DNA of 48,812 nt from Bacillota bacterium. GTDB taxonomy: Bacteria > Bacillota > Clostridia > Christensenellales > Pumilibacteraceae. The notes beneath the pieces were generated by a model. That model saw only the letters and a program-made list of their open reading frames with translations, did not search any database and was not told the origin of the DNA. Positions 20,655-30,098 of this stretch are shown here, in pieces. Each line of letters starts with the position of its first letter. Position 1 is the stretch's first letter. Position numbers and translations under genes: made by a program. Where the stretch lies: contig DXHT01000029.1 of assembly GCA_019113265.1 (NCBI GenBank), forward strand, positions 1-48,812, read 5' to 3'.

Positions 20655-21394
20655 TACCCGTAAAAAATGCGGCGGAGATCGTAAAAATGCGCGAAGCGGG
20701 CAAGGCGCTGAAAGAAGTGTTCGGCGTCGTTGCCCCGCTGATCGCGCCGGGATTGACCACTATGGAGCTTAACGCGGAGATAGAGAAGAAGATATCCTCT
20801 CTCGGCGCGACCGCTCCCTGCAAGGGTTACATGGGCTATCCCGCCGCGGCCTGCATCTCCATTGACGACGTAGTCGTTCACGGCATCCCCTCGCTGAGGC
20901 GGCTTGCCGAGGGCGAGATAGTGAGCGTGGACATCGTTCTTAAACTGAACGGTTACTGCGCGGACGCGACGCGGACGTACGCGGTCGGAAAGATAAGCGA
21001 AGAAAAACAGCGTCTTATCGACGTGACGCGCCGATGCTTTTACAACGGTGTGGCAAAACTGCGTGCGGGCGCAAGGCTGGGCGACGCTCAGAGCGCGATA
21101 CAGATGACGGCGGAGCTTGCCGGTTACGGCGTGGTGAGAGCCATGGCGGGACACGGCATAGGTCGTAGCATGCACGAAGACCCCTCCGTCGAGAATTACG
21201 GCAGACCGGGTACCGGCGTACTGCTCAAAGCGGGAATGTGCCTTGCAGTCGAACCCATGATAACGATGGGGACGTGGAAGGTAAAGATCGACGACGACGG
21301 CTGGACTTGCCGGACGACGGACGGATCGCCCGCGGCGCATTACGAAAACACCGTTCTGATAACGTCGGACGGTTGCGAGATACTTACGGAGTAA
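20651..21394 (+). CDS. map: Type I methionine aminopeptidase
   Basis: IVKMREAGKALKEVF..., SIDDVVVHGIPS, GHGIGRSMHEDP, VEPMI; ATGA overlap with adk. Confidence 0.97.
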   Translation: MIPVKNAAEIVKMREAGKALKEVFGVVAPLIAPGLTTMELNAEIEKKISSLGATAPCKGYMGYPAAACISIDDVVVHGIPSLRRLAEGEIVSVDIVLKLNGYCADATRTYAVGKISEEKQRLIDVTRRCFYNGVAKLRAGARLGDAQSAIQMTAELAGYGVVRAMAGHGIGRSMHEDPSVENYGRPGTGVLLKAGMCLAVEPMITMGTWKVKIDDDGWTCRTTDGSPAAHYENTVLITSDGCEILTE

Positions 21395-21397
21395 GCG

Positions 21398-21634
21398 ATG
21401 CGTAAAGTAAGCGCGGTGATAAGCAAGGCCGGAAGCGACTGCGGAAAGGTATACCTCGTCGTCGGATACGACGGCAGGGGATACGCGCTTTGCGTGGACG
21501 GAAAGAGGCATAAACTCGGCTCGCCCAAGAGCAAGAACGTAAGGCACATAAAGGCGACGGGAACGGAAGTGGAACTTCCCGGAACGGACGCCGGCGTCGT
21601 GAGCGCGATAGCGCGACTGGAAATCCCGTCATAA
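21398..21634 (+). CDS. KOW-like RNA-binding protein (ribosomal L14E/L6E/L27E-like)
   Basis: [27 protein letters not shown]; lies between map and infA as in many Clostridia. Confidence 0.8.
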   Translation: MRKVSAVISKAGSDCGKVYLVVGYDGRGYALCVDGKRHKLGSPKSKNVRHIKATGTEVELPGTDAGVVSAIARLEIPS

Positions 21635-21644
21635 TGGAGGTCAT

Positions 21645-21866
21645 ATGTCCAAATCGGATGCAATCGAAGCGGAAGGCGTAGTGATAGAGTGCCTTCGCGG
21701 AGCAATGTTCAAGGTCAGGCTGACAAACGGCTTTATAGTGACCGCGACGATATCCGGAAAGATCCGTCAGCATTACATCAAAATACTCGAAGGCGACTCT
21801 GTGAAAGTGGAGATGTCCCCGTACGACATAACGCGCGGACGCATAACCTACCGCAACAAGTCCTGA
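21645..21866 (+). CDS. infA: Translation initiation factor IF-1
   Basis: [29 protein letters not shown]...RGRITYRNK. Confidence 0.96.
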   Translation: MSKSDAIEAEGVVIECLRGAMFKVRLTNGFIVTATISGKIRQHYIKILEGDSVKVEMSPYDITRGRITYRNKS

Positions 21867-21898
21867 CTTACCGAAAACAGTTTTTCAAGGAGAATATC

Positions 21899-22015
21899 AT
21901 GAAAGTAAGAACTTCCGTAAAGCCCATGTGCGACAAGTGCAAGGTCATCAAAAGACACGGCAAAGTGATGGTCATCTGCTCCAAGTATCCCAAGCACAAG
22001 CAGAGACAGGGTTAA
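21899..22015 (+). CDS. rpmJ: 50S ribosomal protein L36
   Basis: [41 protein letters not shown] at 21899 inside a longer listed ORF. Confidence 0.97.
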   Translation: MKVRTSVKPMCDKCKVIKRHGKVMVICSKYPKHKQRQG

Positions 22016-22127
22016 AAACGAGACAACAACCCGCGGCAGAGGCAGCACCGACATTCCACGGTCGCCCGTGCAAGCGGTCTAAGTCATATAACAAACGAAT
22101 TATCACATTTTTCTCAGGAGTTAAAAA

Positions 22128-22499
22128 ATGGCAAGAATTGCAGGTATCGATTTGCCCAAAGAGAAGCGCGTAGAGATCGGACTGACGTACATCTACGGCA
22201 TCGGAAGGCCCATGGCGGACAAGATCCTTGCCGCCACGGAGGTCAACCCGGATACGCGAGTCAAGGACCTCACCGAGGACGAAGTACAGCGTCTCAGGGA
22301 ATACATCGATAAACACGTCGTGACGGAAGGCGATCTTCACAGAGACGTCTCCCTCAGCATCAAGCGTCTTATGGAGATAGGATGCTATCGCGGGATAAGG
22401 CACAGAAAGGGACTGCCCGTTCGCGGACAGAGCACCAAGCAGAACGCGCGCACCCGTAAGGGACCGAAGCGCACGGTCAGCAGAAAGAAGAAGTCTTAA
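22128..22499 (+). CDS. rpsM: 30S ribosomal protein S13
   Basis: [26 protein letters not shown]...[11 protein letters not shown]. Confidence 0.97.
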   Translation: MARIAGIDLPKEKRVEIGLTYIYGIGRPMADKILAATEVNPDTRVKDLTEDEVQRLREYIDKHVVTEGDLHRDVSLSIKRLMEIGCYRGIRHRKGLPVRGQSTKQNARTRKGPKRTVSRKKKS

Positions 22500-22517
22500 C
22501 AGGGAGCGTAAGTAACT

Positions 22518-22907
22518 ATGGCAGTTAAGAAAACGGTAGGCAAGAAGAAGATCACGAAGGGCGTAGACAAAGGACAGGTCCACATCCAGGCTTCTTTCAA
22601 CAATACGATAATAACGATAACGGACGAGCGCGGCAACACGGTCACGGCGTCCAGCGCGGGAGCGACGGGACTGCGCGGCAGCAGAAAGAGCACGCCGTTC
22701 GCGGCACAGCTCGCCTGCGAGAAAGCCGCTAAAGCGGCATACGACTCGGGTATGCGCAGCGCGGAAGTGTTCGTCAAGGGCCCGGGCGCGGGACGTGAGT
22801 CCGCAGTACGCGCCGTAGAGGCGTGCGGCATCAAGGTAACGGCGATAACGGACGTTTCGCCCATCCCTCACAACGGATGCAGACCGCCCAAGCGCAGAAG
22901 AGTTTAA
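22518..22907 (+). CDS. rpsK: 30S ribosomal protein S11
   Basis: [22 protein letters not shown]...[15 protein letters not shown]. Confidence 0.97.
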   Translation: MAVKKTVGKKKITKGVDKGQVHIQASFNNTIITITDERGNTVTASSAGATGLRGSRKSTPFAAQLACEKAAKAAYDSGMRSAEVFVKGPGAGRESAVRAVEACGIKVTAITDVSPIPHNGCRPPKRRRV

Positions 22908-22925
22908 GGAGAGAGGCAGATCATC

Positions 22926-23552
22926 ATGGCAAAAAATACATCACCCAGCTGCAAACAGTGCAGAAGAGAAGGACAGAAATTATATCTCAAGGGCGACCGT
23001 TGCACGGCGGAAGGCAAGAAGTGCGCTATGGATCGTCGCCCGACTCCTCCGGGACAGCACGGACTGTCGAGGAAGAAGGTATCCGAATACGGAATGCAGC
23101 TCCGCGAGAAGCAGAAGGCGCGCCGTATATACGGAGTACTCGAAGGACAGTTCCGCAGCTACTATGACAAGGCGGAGCGCATGAAGGGCGTCGTCGGCGA
23201 GAACATGCTTGCGCTGCTCGAAAAGCGTCTTGACAACGTTGTGTACCGCATGGGTATAGGCGCGTCCCGCAGTCAGTCCCGTCAGATAGTCAATCACGGA
23301 CACATCACCGTCAACGGCAAGGTAGTGGATATTCCTTCCTATCAGGTCAAGAAGGGCGACGTGATATCCGTCAAGGAAAGCAAGAAGAACAAGGCTTGCT
23401 TCACCGCTCTTAAAGATGCGAAGATAACGATGCCCAAGTGGGTGGAGTTCGATACCGCGAAGCTCGAAGGCAGAGTGGTCGACGATCCGAAGAGAGAGGA
23501 TATAGACGCGAACATCACGGAATCGCTCATCATAGAGAAGTATTCCAAGTAA
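22926..23552 (+). CDS. rpsD: 30S ribosomal protein S4
   Basis: RRPTPPGQHGLSRKKVSEYGMQLREKQKARRIYGVLEGQF. Confidence 0.97.
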   Translation: MAKNTSPSCKQCRREGQKLYLKGDRCTAEGKKCAMDRRPTPPGQHGLSRKKVSEYGMQLREKQKARRIYGVLEGQFRSYYDKAERMKGVVGENMLALLEKRLDNVVYRMGIGASRSQSRQIVNHGHITVNGKVVDIPSYQVKKGDVISVKESKKNKACFTALKDAKITMPKWVEFDTAKLEGRVVDDPKREDIDANITESLIIEKYSK

Positions 23553-23654
23553 TCCGGCCCGCATCGAGCGGGATCCGACGATCCGCAAGCAGGATCGCGT
23601 TCGTCTCGGCGTTTTATGTTAGCAACCGCAGACGAAAAGGAGACAATAAAAATT

Positions 23655-24608
23655 ATGATGGAAATCGAGAAACCGAGGATCACCATCGAGGAAAGCGCGG
23701 ATCTGCGCGAAGGCGTATTCGTTGCCGAGCCTCTTGAAAGAGGTTACGGAATAACGCTGGGCAACTGCCTGAGAAGAGTGCTTCTCAGCGCACTTCCCGG
23801 TACTGCCGTCGTAGGGATACAGATTAGCGGCGTGAGCCACGAATTCAGCGTTATCCCCGGCATTAAAGAGGACGTCGCAGAGATAATACTCAACCTCAAA
23901 GGGCTTAACCTCAAAGCCAAGTACGAGGACAACACTATCACCAAGACGCTCCGTTTAACGCGTAGCGAGCCGGGAATAGTCACCGCGAAAGACATAGTGA
24001 CCGATCCCGAAATAGAGATCCTCAATCCCGAAATGTATATATGCACGCTGGACGAAGGTGCCAACCTCGATATGGAACTAACTGTCGCCAAGGGTCGCGG
24101 TTACGTCGTTGCGGGGCATCTGAAAGATATGTCCAAGCCCATAGGCTACATTCCCATCGACGCGATCTTCACGCCCGTCAAGGCGGCGAGCTACTCCGTG
24201 GAGAACGCCCGCGTCGGTCAGAGCCTGGATTACGACAAACTCACGATAAAGGTAAAGACGGACGGCAGTCTGAGTGCGAAGGACGTACTTTCGCTCGCCG
24301 CTCGTGCAATAGAAGATCACATACGTCTGTTCGCCAATCTGTCCGACATGTTCGCGGGTATGGACATACTCGTGTCCCGTCCGGAGGATCGTCAGCAGAA
24401 GGTGCTCGAAATGAGCATAGAAGACATGGATCTGTCCGTGCGCAGCTACAACTGCCTTAAACGCGCGGGCATACACACCGTGGAAGATCTCACCAAGCGC
24501 AGCGAAGAGGATATGCTCAAAGTCCGCAATCTCGGCAGAAAGAGCCTCGACGAGGTCATTGCCAAGCTCAAAGGTTACGGACTGGACCTCAAGAGCAGTG
24601 AGGAATAA
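23655..24608 (+). CDS. rpoA: DNA-directed RNA polymerase subunit alpha
   Basis: EPLERGYGITLGNCLRRVLLSALPGTAV...; alphaCTD LSVRSYNCLKRAGIHTVEDL. ATG 23655/23658 rather than the ORF start. Confidence 0.97.
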   Translation: MMEIEKPRITIEESADLREGVFVAEPLERGYGITLGNCLRRVLLSALPGTAVVGIQISGVSHEFSVIPGIKEDVAEIILNLKGLNLKAKYEDNTITKTLRLTRSEPGIVTAKDIVTDPEIEILNPEMYICTLDEGANLDMELTVAKGRGYVVAGHLKDMSKPIGYIPIDAIFTPVKAASYSVENARVGQSLDYDKLTIKVKTDGSLSAKDVLSLAARAIEDHIRLFANLSDMFAGMDILVSRPEDRQQKVLEMSIEDMDLSVRSYNCLKRAGIHTVEDLTKRSEEDMLKVRNLGRKSLDEVIAKLKGYGLDLKSSEE

Positions 24609-24631
24609 TATAACGAGGAATCACGAAAATC

Positions 24632-25165
24632 ATGGAAAACAGGAAATTAGGCAAAGCTACCGATAAAAGAATGGCGCTCCTCCGTTCGCAGGTGACCGAT
24701 CTCCTCTGGCACGGCAGGATAGAGACCACGGTCGACAGGGCAAAAGAGGTCCAGAAGATCGCGGAAAAGCTCCTTACCAAGGCTGTGAACAGCTATAAGG
24801 ACACCGTGAAGAACGTGGAAACGCGTCAGCGCAAGAAGAAGGACAAGAAGGGCAACGTGACCGTTGAAGAGTACAAAGTCGAGCTCATAAACGACGGCCC
24901 GAAGAAGCTTGCGGCACGCAGAGCGATCATGTCCGTAATATACGAGCGCAAGGAGACCAAGGGCTTCTCCGAGACCAAGAGCGCATACAGAGTGCGTGCG
25001 GGCAAGATCAATCATCCGCTCGTGGAGAAGATCTTCAACGAGTACGCGCCCAAGTACGACGAGCGCGCAACGGAAAAAGGAACGAAGGGCGGTTACACCC
25101 GCGTTCTGAAAAACGGTTTCCGTCGCGGCGACGCCGCAGAAATGGCGATAATCGAGTTGGTCTGA
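24632..25165 (+). CDS. rplQ: 50S ribosomal protein L17, with central insertion
   Basis: [31 protein letters not shown]...[25 protein letters not shown]. Confidence 0.96.
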   Translation: MENRKLGKATDKRMALLRSQVTDLLWHGRIETTVDRAKEVQKIAEKLLTKAVNSYKDTVKNVETRQRKKKDKKGNVTVEEYKVELINDGPKKLAARRAIMSVIYERKETKGFSETKSAYRVRAGKINHPLVEKIFNEYAPKYDERATEKGTKGGYTRVLKNGFRRGDAAEMAIIELV

Positions 25166-25195
25166 TCGCGTTTAATTAAATTTTAATCAAATTAT

Positions 25196-25226
25196 AAAGG
25201 GCTTCCTCTTTACAGGCAGCCCTTTG
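25196..25226 (+). terminator. Terminator of the r-protein operon; -35 box of the next promoter in its loop
   Basis: aaagggcttcct...aggcagcccttt inverted repeat. Confidence 0.6.
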
Positions 25227-25328
25227 AAATTGTATAATAGTATTACTTAGGCGGATGCGATCTCCGCCCGGGCGAATAAACTCCGCGAGCCGCGGAGCAT
25301 GATAAAACAAAGGAGTCTTTTCCGGGAT

Positions 25329-26663
25329 ATGATCTGTCGGAACTGCAATCGAGATGCCGGCAATTCGAGCTTCTGCCCGTATTGCGGCGCACCAATGCGG
25401 AGCAAGTACTGCCCGCGCTGCGGCGTGCCCCTTCCTCCCGACGGGCGCGCCTGCTATTCGTGCGGCTGGCGGGATACCGCACCCGGTGCGGAGCGCGCCG
25501 TCTCTCAGCCTGCGCCCGAAGTGAATTCGGGAGACAAAGGGCTTGTATCGGGCAAGCGTGAAGAACCGCGCGACGATCTTCCCAAGTCTTTGCAGAAACG
25601 TAGCGGCGCACAGACGCTGTTGTGTCTTATAAGCGGAATAGCCGTACTCGCCGTTATGGGCGTGACTCTCTATCTGATGCTCATGGGCAACCTGTTCTCG
25701 GTAGGCGGCGAGGTGATAGACCCGCTCACGGGAGCGGCGGCGGAGGGCGGCTCGTTCGGGCTTCTCACTCACTTCAACGCTATCAAAGATTTCGCCATCG
25801 GGCTTGCGACGAGCATTCCCCAAGCGGCACAGAACATGGATCTGGTCACGCTGGGAAGGGAGGTATCGTCTGCCGTGATAATGGTGATGTATGCGCTTGC
25901 GTCGGTGATAGTGTCGATAGCGACGCTCGTCGCCGTGATAAGATTCATCGTCGGCATGGCGAGAGGGCGTTACTTCAATATGGCAAAGTTCGCCGCGCTC
26001 GATCTTGCCGCGGTAGGACTCATATGGATGGGCGCGCGTTTCGGCTATTTTTCGGATAGCGTCGGCGCGGGATCGGGAACGCTCGTATGCCTGCTCATAG
26101 CGGCTGCTGCGCTTGCCGTGTGCCTTGTTTCCAACCTCGTGTTCGCGGGCAGAAATATCGCAAAAGTCGGCAGTGTGCTGAAACTCATAACCAACGCGGG
26201 CATATTCGCGTGCGCGGCGGTCTGTTTCCTTGCATTCCCGTTCCGCATTTCGGAGGCGTATAACGGGAACGGCTCGGAGGCGTTCGTAGGCTCGCTCGAC
26301 CTCATCGTAAGCGCGTTGAACGGAGAGCCCGAAAGATCGGTATCGCTTATCGGCATGATAGCCGCGATAGGTCTTCTCGTATTCACCCTGAAATACCTGT
26401 TCACGCTGCCGTTCTATATGTCCAAGACGGCTTCCCGGCTCGCGCGCACGTTCAAGTTCGACGGTTACCGCGACAAGGGCTTCATGTTCCGTTCGATAGA
26501 GCTTATAGTGGGCGCAGTGCCTTTCGTTGCACTCGGTATCATATACCTCAGAGGAGCAAACTCCGCTCCTTCCACCCAATTCGTATTTTTCATAGTCGCC
26601 GTGGTAGCGACGTTCGTGTTCGCGGTCATAAACCGCCTGTGTATGAACAGAGATCAGCTCTGA
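25329..26663 (+). CDS. Zinc-ribbon multi-pass membrane protein, function unknown
   Basis: CRNCNRDAGNSSFCPYCGAPMRSKYCPRCGVPLPPDGRACYSCGW followed by several TM segments; ATG 25299 is an alternative start. Confidence 0.8.
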   Translation: MICRNCNRDAGNSSFCPYCGAPMRSKYCPRCGVPLPPDGRACYSCGWRDTAPGAERAVSQPAPEVNSGDKGLVSGKREEPRDDLPKSLQKRSGAQTLLCLISGIAVLAVMGVTLYLMLMGNLFSVGGEVIDPLTGAAAEGGSFGLLTHFNAIKDFAIGLATSIPQAAQNMDLVTLGREVSSAVIMVMYALASVIVSIATLVAVIRFIVGMARGRYFNMAKFAALDLAAVGLIWMGARFGYFSDSVGAGSGTLVCLLIAAAALAVCLVSNLVFAGRNIAKVGSVLKLITNAGIFACAAVCFLAFPFRISEAYNGNGSEAFVGSLDLIVSALNGEPERSVSLIGMIAAIGLLVFTLKYLFTLPFYMSKTASRLARTFKFDGYRDKGFMFRSIELIVGAVPFVALGIIYLRGANSAPSTQFVFFIVAVVATFVFAVINRLCMNRDQL

Positions 26664-26680
26664 CGATCCGAATGACCTCG

Positions 26681-26710
26681 CCCCGCTTCCTTTTGCGAAG
26701 CGGGGTTTTT
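26681..26710 (+). terminator. Intrinsic terminator
   Basis: CCCCGCTT...AAGCGGGG followed by TTTTT. Confidence 0.85.
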
Positions 26711-26726
26711 CGTTCGGGTCAAACAG

Positions 26727-26755
26727 TTGCCAACCGCGCGGCGATGGTGTATAAT
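26727..26755 (+). promoter_or_regulatory. smpB promoter
   Basis: TTGCCA -17 bp- TATAAT. Confidence 0.7.
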
Positions 26756-26762
26756 ATATTGA

Positions 26763-27215
26763 ATGACGACGATAGTAAACAAGAAGGCAAAATTCGATTA
26801 CGAGATAGTCGAAAAGCTGGAAGCGGGGATAGTCCTTGAAGGAAGCGAGGTCAAGTCCGTGCGTGCGGGTCACGTCAACATGGGCGACTCGTTCTGCTTT
26901 GTCGAGGGCGGAGAACTGTTTCTCAAAAACTGCCGCATTTCGGCGTATGACAAGGCGACGATTCTTCCCCCCGACGAACTGCGTAGCCGCAAACTGCTGC
27001 TGCATAAGCGCGAGATAGAGAGGCTGATAGGCAAATCGCGGGAAAAAAGCCTTACCGTCGTACCCCTTGCCATGTATTTTAAGGGCAGGCGGGTCAAAGT
27101 GGAGATAGCCCTTGCGCGCGGAAAGCGCAGTTACGATAAAAAACAGACGATAAAGGACCGCGACATAGGCCGCGATATGCAGCGTCAGATAGCTGACGCG
27201 ACGCGTACGAGGTGA
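26763..27215 (+). CDS. smpB: SsrA-binding protein SmpB
   Basis: NKKAKFDYEIVEKLEAGIVLEGSEVKSVRAGHVNMGDSF...RGKRSYDKKQTIKDRD. Confidence 0.97.
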   Translation: MTTIVNKKAKFDYEIVEKLEAGIVLEGSEVKSVRAGHVNMGDSFCFVEGGELFLKNCRISAYDKATILPPDELRSRKLLLHKREIERLIGKSREKSLTVVPLAMYFKGRRVKVEIALARGKRSYDKKQTIKDRDIGRDMQRQIADATRTR

Positions 27216-27242
27216 TCGTACGGCACAAAGAAGAAGGTCATT

Positions 27243-28673
27243 ATGGTAGACGGAATACTCGGATTCGTGATGGTTCTCGCCATCGTCATAGTATCCACCA
27301 AGCTGTGCGGACTGCTGTTCCGTCGGCTTCATCTGCCTCAGGTGTTGGGGTATATAATAGCGGGCGTGCTGATAGGTCCGGCACTGTTCGGCATGGGCGG
27401 GTTCTCGCTGATAGGTTTTCAGAGCGAGGCGGACAGCGTGTCCTGTCTCGTTATGCTCGACGAGTTCACGCTCAACGACGGTAGCACATATACGATACTC
27501 GACGTATTTTCCAAGATAGGCGTAATACTCATAATGTTCTGCGCGGGTCTGGAAACGGATCTCGAAGAACTTAAAAAAACAGGTCTTATATCCATGTTCG
27601 TTGCGATAGCCGGCGTTTCCGTTCCGCTCGTTCTCGGACTTTGCGTATCCCTTCCGTTCATGGGCAGCGGACTTGTGGACGGATCGTTCACCACCGTGGT
27701 GCAGGGGCTGTTCGTGGGAACGATACTCACGGCGACGAGCGTTGCCATAACGGTATCCGTGCTCAAAGAGCTGGGCAAGATAAACACGCGCATAGGGACG
27801 ATACTCGTCAGCGCGGCGATAATAGACGACGTTATAGGCATGGTCGTGCTGTCCGTCATGACGGGACTCGGCACGGCGGGCGGCGGCGCGCAACTGTCCG
27901 GTTTCGACTGGTTCAAGGCGCAGTGGTGGGGAACGCTCATAATGATAGTGGCGTTCTTTGCCGTGGCTATCGTCGTGGGGATAGGACTTCACTATCTTTT
28001 CAAGTGGATGGACAAAAAATGGCCGTCCACGCACAGGCTCGCGCTGTTCGGTCTTGCGACATGTTTCGTTTATGCGTTCGTGGCGGAAGAGGTGTTCGGC
28101 GTTGCGGACATAACGGGCGCGTATTTTGCGGGCGTGATCATATCCACCGTCAACCGCGTTGCGACGTATGCGGATAAAAAGGCGGACGTCAGCAGTTATA
28201 TGATATTCGGTCCCGTGTTCTTTGCTTCCATAGGTATGACTATGAGTTTCGACGGGCTGAGCGGCTGGCTCGTTCTGTTCAGCGCGCTGTTCGTGCTTGC
28301 GGGACTCGTAGGCAAGATAGCGGGTTGCGGAGCCGTCATAAAGCTAAGCGGCGGAACGTGGCGCGAAGCGGGCATTGCGGGCGTAGGTATGATGGCTCGC
28401 GGAGAAGTCGCGCTCATAGTCACTACAAAGGGCATAGAGGCGGGGATAATCCCCGAGAGTTTCATGATAATGACCGTCATGCTCATTCTCGTTTCGTCCA
28501 TACTGACGCCCATATTCCTCAAACTGCTGTTTGCGGATCACAGAGAGCCGCACGACGACGAACCGTCCAAATACAGAGGGCACGAAATAGAAGTGCGTCC
28601 GCCCGAAAGCGGAGACGGCGCTCAGTCCGATCAGCCGCACTCATCGGAGGTAAACGAAAACGGACATAGTTAA
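27243..28673 (+). CDS. Cation:proton antiporter (CPA2/KefB-like)
   Basis: About 12 TM segments; LHLPQVLGYIIAGVLIGP, FCAGLETDLEELKK, ISAAIIDDVIGMVVLS-type region, FFASIGM. Confidence 0.88.
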   Translation: MVDGILGFVMVLAIVIVSTKLCGLLFRRLHLPQVLGYIIAGVLIGPALFGMGGFSLIGFQSEADSVSCLVMLDEFTLNDGSTYTILDVFSKIGVILIMFCAGLETDLEELKKTGLISMFVAIAGVSVPLVLGLCVSLPFMGSGLVDGSFTTVVQGLFVGTILTATSVAITVSVLKELGKINTRIGTILVSAAIIDDVIGMVVLSVMTGLGTAGGGAQLSGFDWFKAQWWGTLIMIVAFFAVAIVVGIGLHYLFKWMDKKWPSTHRLALFGLATCFVYAFVAEEVFGVADITGAYFAGVIISTVNRVATYADKKADVSSYMIFGPVFFASIGMTMSFDGLSGWLVLFSALFVLAGLVGKIAGCGAVIKLSGGTWREAGIAGVGMMARGEVALIVTTKGIEAGIIPESFMIMTVMLILVSSILTPIFLKLLFADHREPHDDEPSKYRGHEIEVRPPESGDGAQSDQPHSSEVNENGHS

Positions 28674-28683
28674 AAACGACATA

Positions 28684-29997
28684 GTGGAAGCCGACGTCCT
28701 GTCATTAGGTTACAGGGGAGAGGGCGTTGCCAAGATAGACAGATTTCCCGTGTTCGTCAAGGGCGCACTGCCCGGCGAGCGCATTCGCGCGCGCGTTCTT
28801 ATTGCAAAAAAGGACTATGCCGTGGCAAAACTTACGGATATACTCGTCAGTTCGCCTCACCGCGTTCAGCCGCCCTGCCCGTACTTCGGCAAGTGCGGCG
28901 GTTGCGACCTTATGCACCTTGACGAGGAGGGTCAGCTCGCGTTCAAGCGTAACGCCGTGTCGCGCGCTCTTTTCGGGATCGCGCATACGGACGCGGAAGC
29001 GGGCGAGTGCGTCAGGAGCGCAAAGACGCTCGGTTACCGCAACAAGCTGTCACTTCCCGTAAGGCGCGGCTATTGCGGCGCGGAAGTCGGACTTTTCGCA
29101 TATAACACTCACAGGATAGTCCCGATAAGTGACTGTCTGCTGCAAACGGAGCGCGTGCGCGCACTCATGCCGAAGCTGAACGTAGTTGCCTCGCACTTTC
29201 TGCCATACGACGAAACGACGGGCAAGGGCGAACTACGCCACTTCACCGTGCGCGAATACGGCGGCGCGCTTTCTCTCACCGTAGTGGTCACAAAGGATCT
29301 CTCGGGCAGGATACTTAGCGCGGCGGCGGAAACGGGCATAAAGTGCGACGAACTCTGGATGAATATCAACGACATGACGAACAACGTCATTTTAGGGCGC
29401 GTTTCCCGCCTTCTGGCGGGCGAAAACGTCGTTCGTGACGTTCTTATCGGCGGACGCAAACTTCCCGTCACGTCGCATCCCAATGCTTTTTTTCAGGTAA
29501 ACGACGACATAGCGGACAAGCTGTACCGCACGGTCCGGGATATAGCCGAAAGGGAGCGTCCGTCGGCGATAATAGACGCATACAGCGGTTGCGGACTGAT
29601 GACCGCATTGCTCTCCGAATGCGCGGATAAAACGGTAGGGATAGAGATAGAGCCGTCCGCTACGGCGGTGGCAAACGACATGATGAAGCGCGCGGGGATA
29701 ACGAATGTCCGCAACGTCTGCGGCGACTGCGCGAAAATTTTGCCCGATGTAGCGGGGGAATGCGGAGAGGACTCTCTCATAGTCCTCGACCCGCCGCGTT
29801 CGGGTTGTGCCGAAAGCGTAACGGCGGCGGTGAACTCCTGCCGCGCCCGCACGGTGATATACGTCTCATGCGATCCGTCCACGCTCGCGCGCGACATCTC
29901 CCGAATGCCCGAATATGCGCCCGTCTCGGTCACTCCCTTCGACATGTTCCCTCAAACCCGCCATGTTGAGACGTTGGTTTGTCTCGAACGGAAATAA
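28684..29997 (+). CDS. rlmD: 23S rRNA (uracil-C5)-methyltransferase, RlmD/RumA-type
   Basis: TRAM domain LSLGYRGEGVAKIDRFPVFVKGALPGE; Fe-S motif CPYFGKCGGCDLMHL; IDAYSGCGLMT; VLDPPRSGC; YVSCDPSTLARD; HVETLVCLERK. GTG start uncertain. Confidence 0.9.
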   Translation: MEADVLSLGYRGEGVAKIDRFPVFVKGALPGERIRARVLIAKKDYAVAKLTDILVSSPHRVQPPCPYFGKCGGCDLMHLDEEGQLAFKRNAVSRALFGIAHTDAEAGECVRSAKTLGYRNKLSLPVRRGYCGAEVGLFAYNTHRIVPISDCLLQTERVRALMPKLNVVASHFLPYDETTGKGELRHFTVREYGGALSLTVVVTKDLSGRILSAAAETGIKCDELWMNINDMTNNVILGRVSRLLAGENVVRDVLIGGRKLPVTSHPNAFFQVNDDIADKLYRTVRDIAERERPSAIIDAYSGCGLMTALLSECADKTVGIEIEPSATAVANDMMKRAGITNVRNVCGDCAKILPDVAGECGEDSLIVLDPPRSGCAESVTAAVNSCRARTVIYVSCDPSTLARDISRMPEYAPVSVTPFDMFPQTRHVETLVCLERK

Positions 29998-30007
29998 TGC
30001 AAAGCCG

Positions 30008-30048
30008 CCGGCCGTAGGGGAAAACCCTTGCGGCCGGCAAATTTTTTT
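30008..30048 (+). terminator. Intrinsic terminator after rlmD
   Basis: GCCGGCCGTAGGGGAAAACCCTTGCGGCCGGC then T7. Confidence 0.85.
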
Positions 30049-30098
30049 GATATACTTATAATACAGGCAGCAGCCCGCGAAAACGGAGGATAAAAATC

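Noticed and set aside
9353-25165. Possible unusual gene order in the r-protein operon
   Set aside because: Order rpsJ to rplQ with secY, adk, map, KOW protein, infA and rpoA is the normal Firmicutes arrangement.
25176-28034. 952-aa antisense ORF on the minus strand
   Set aside because: It runs opposite three well-supported genes (zinc-ribbon protein, smpB, antiporter); composition is Arg/His/Tyr-rich, typical of a shadow frame produced by codon bias.
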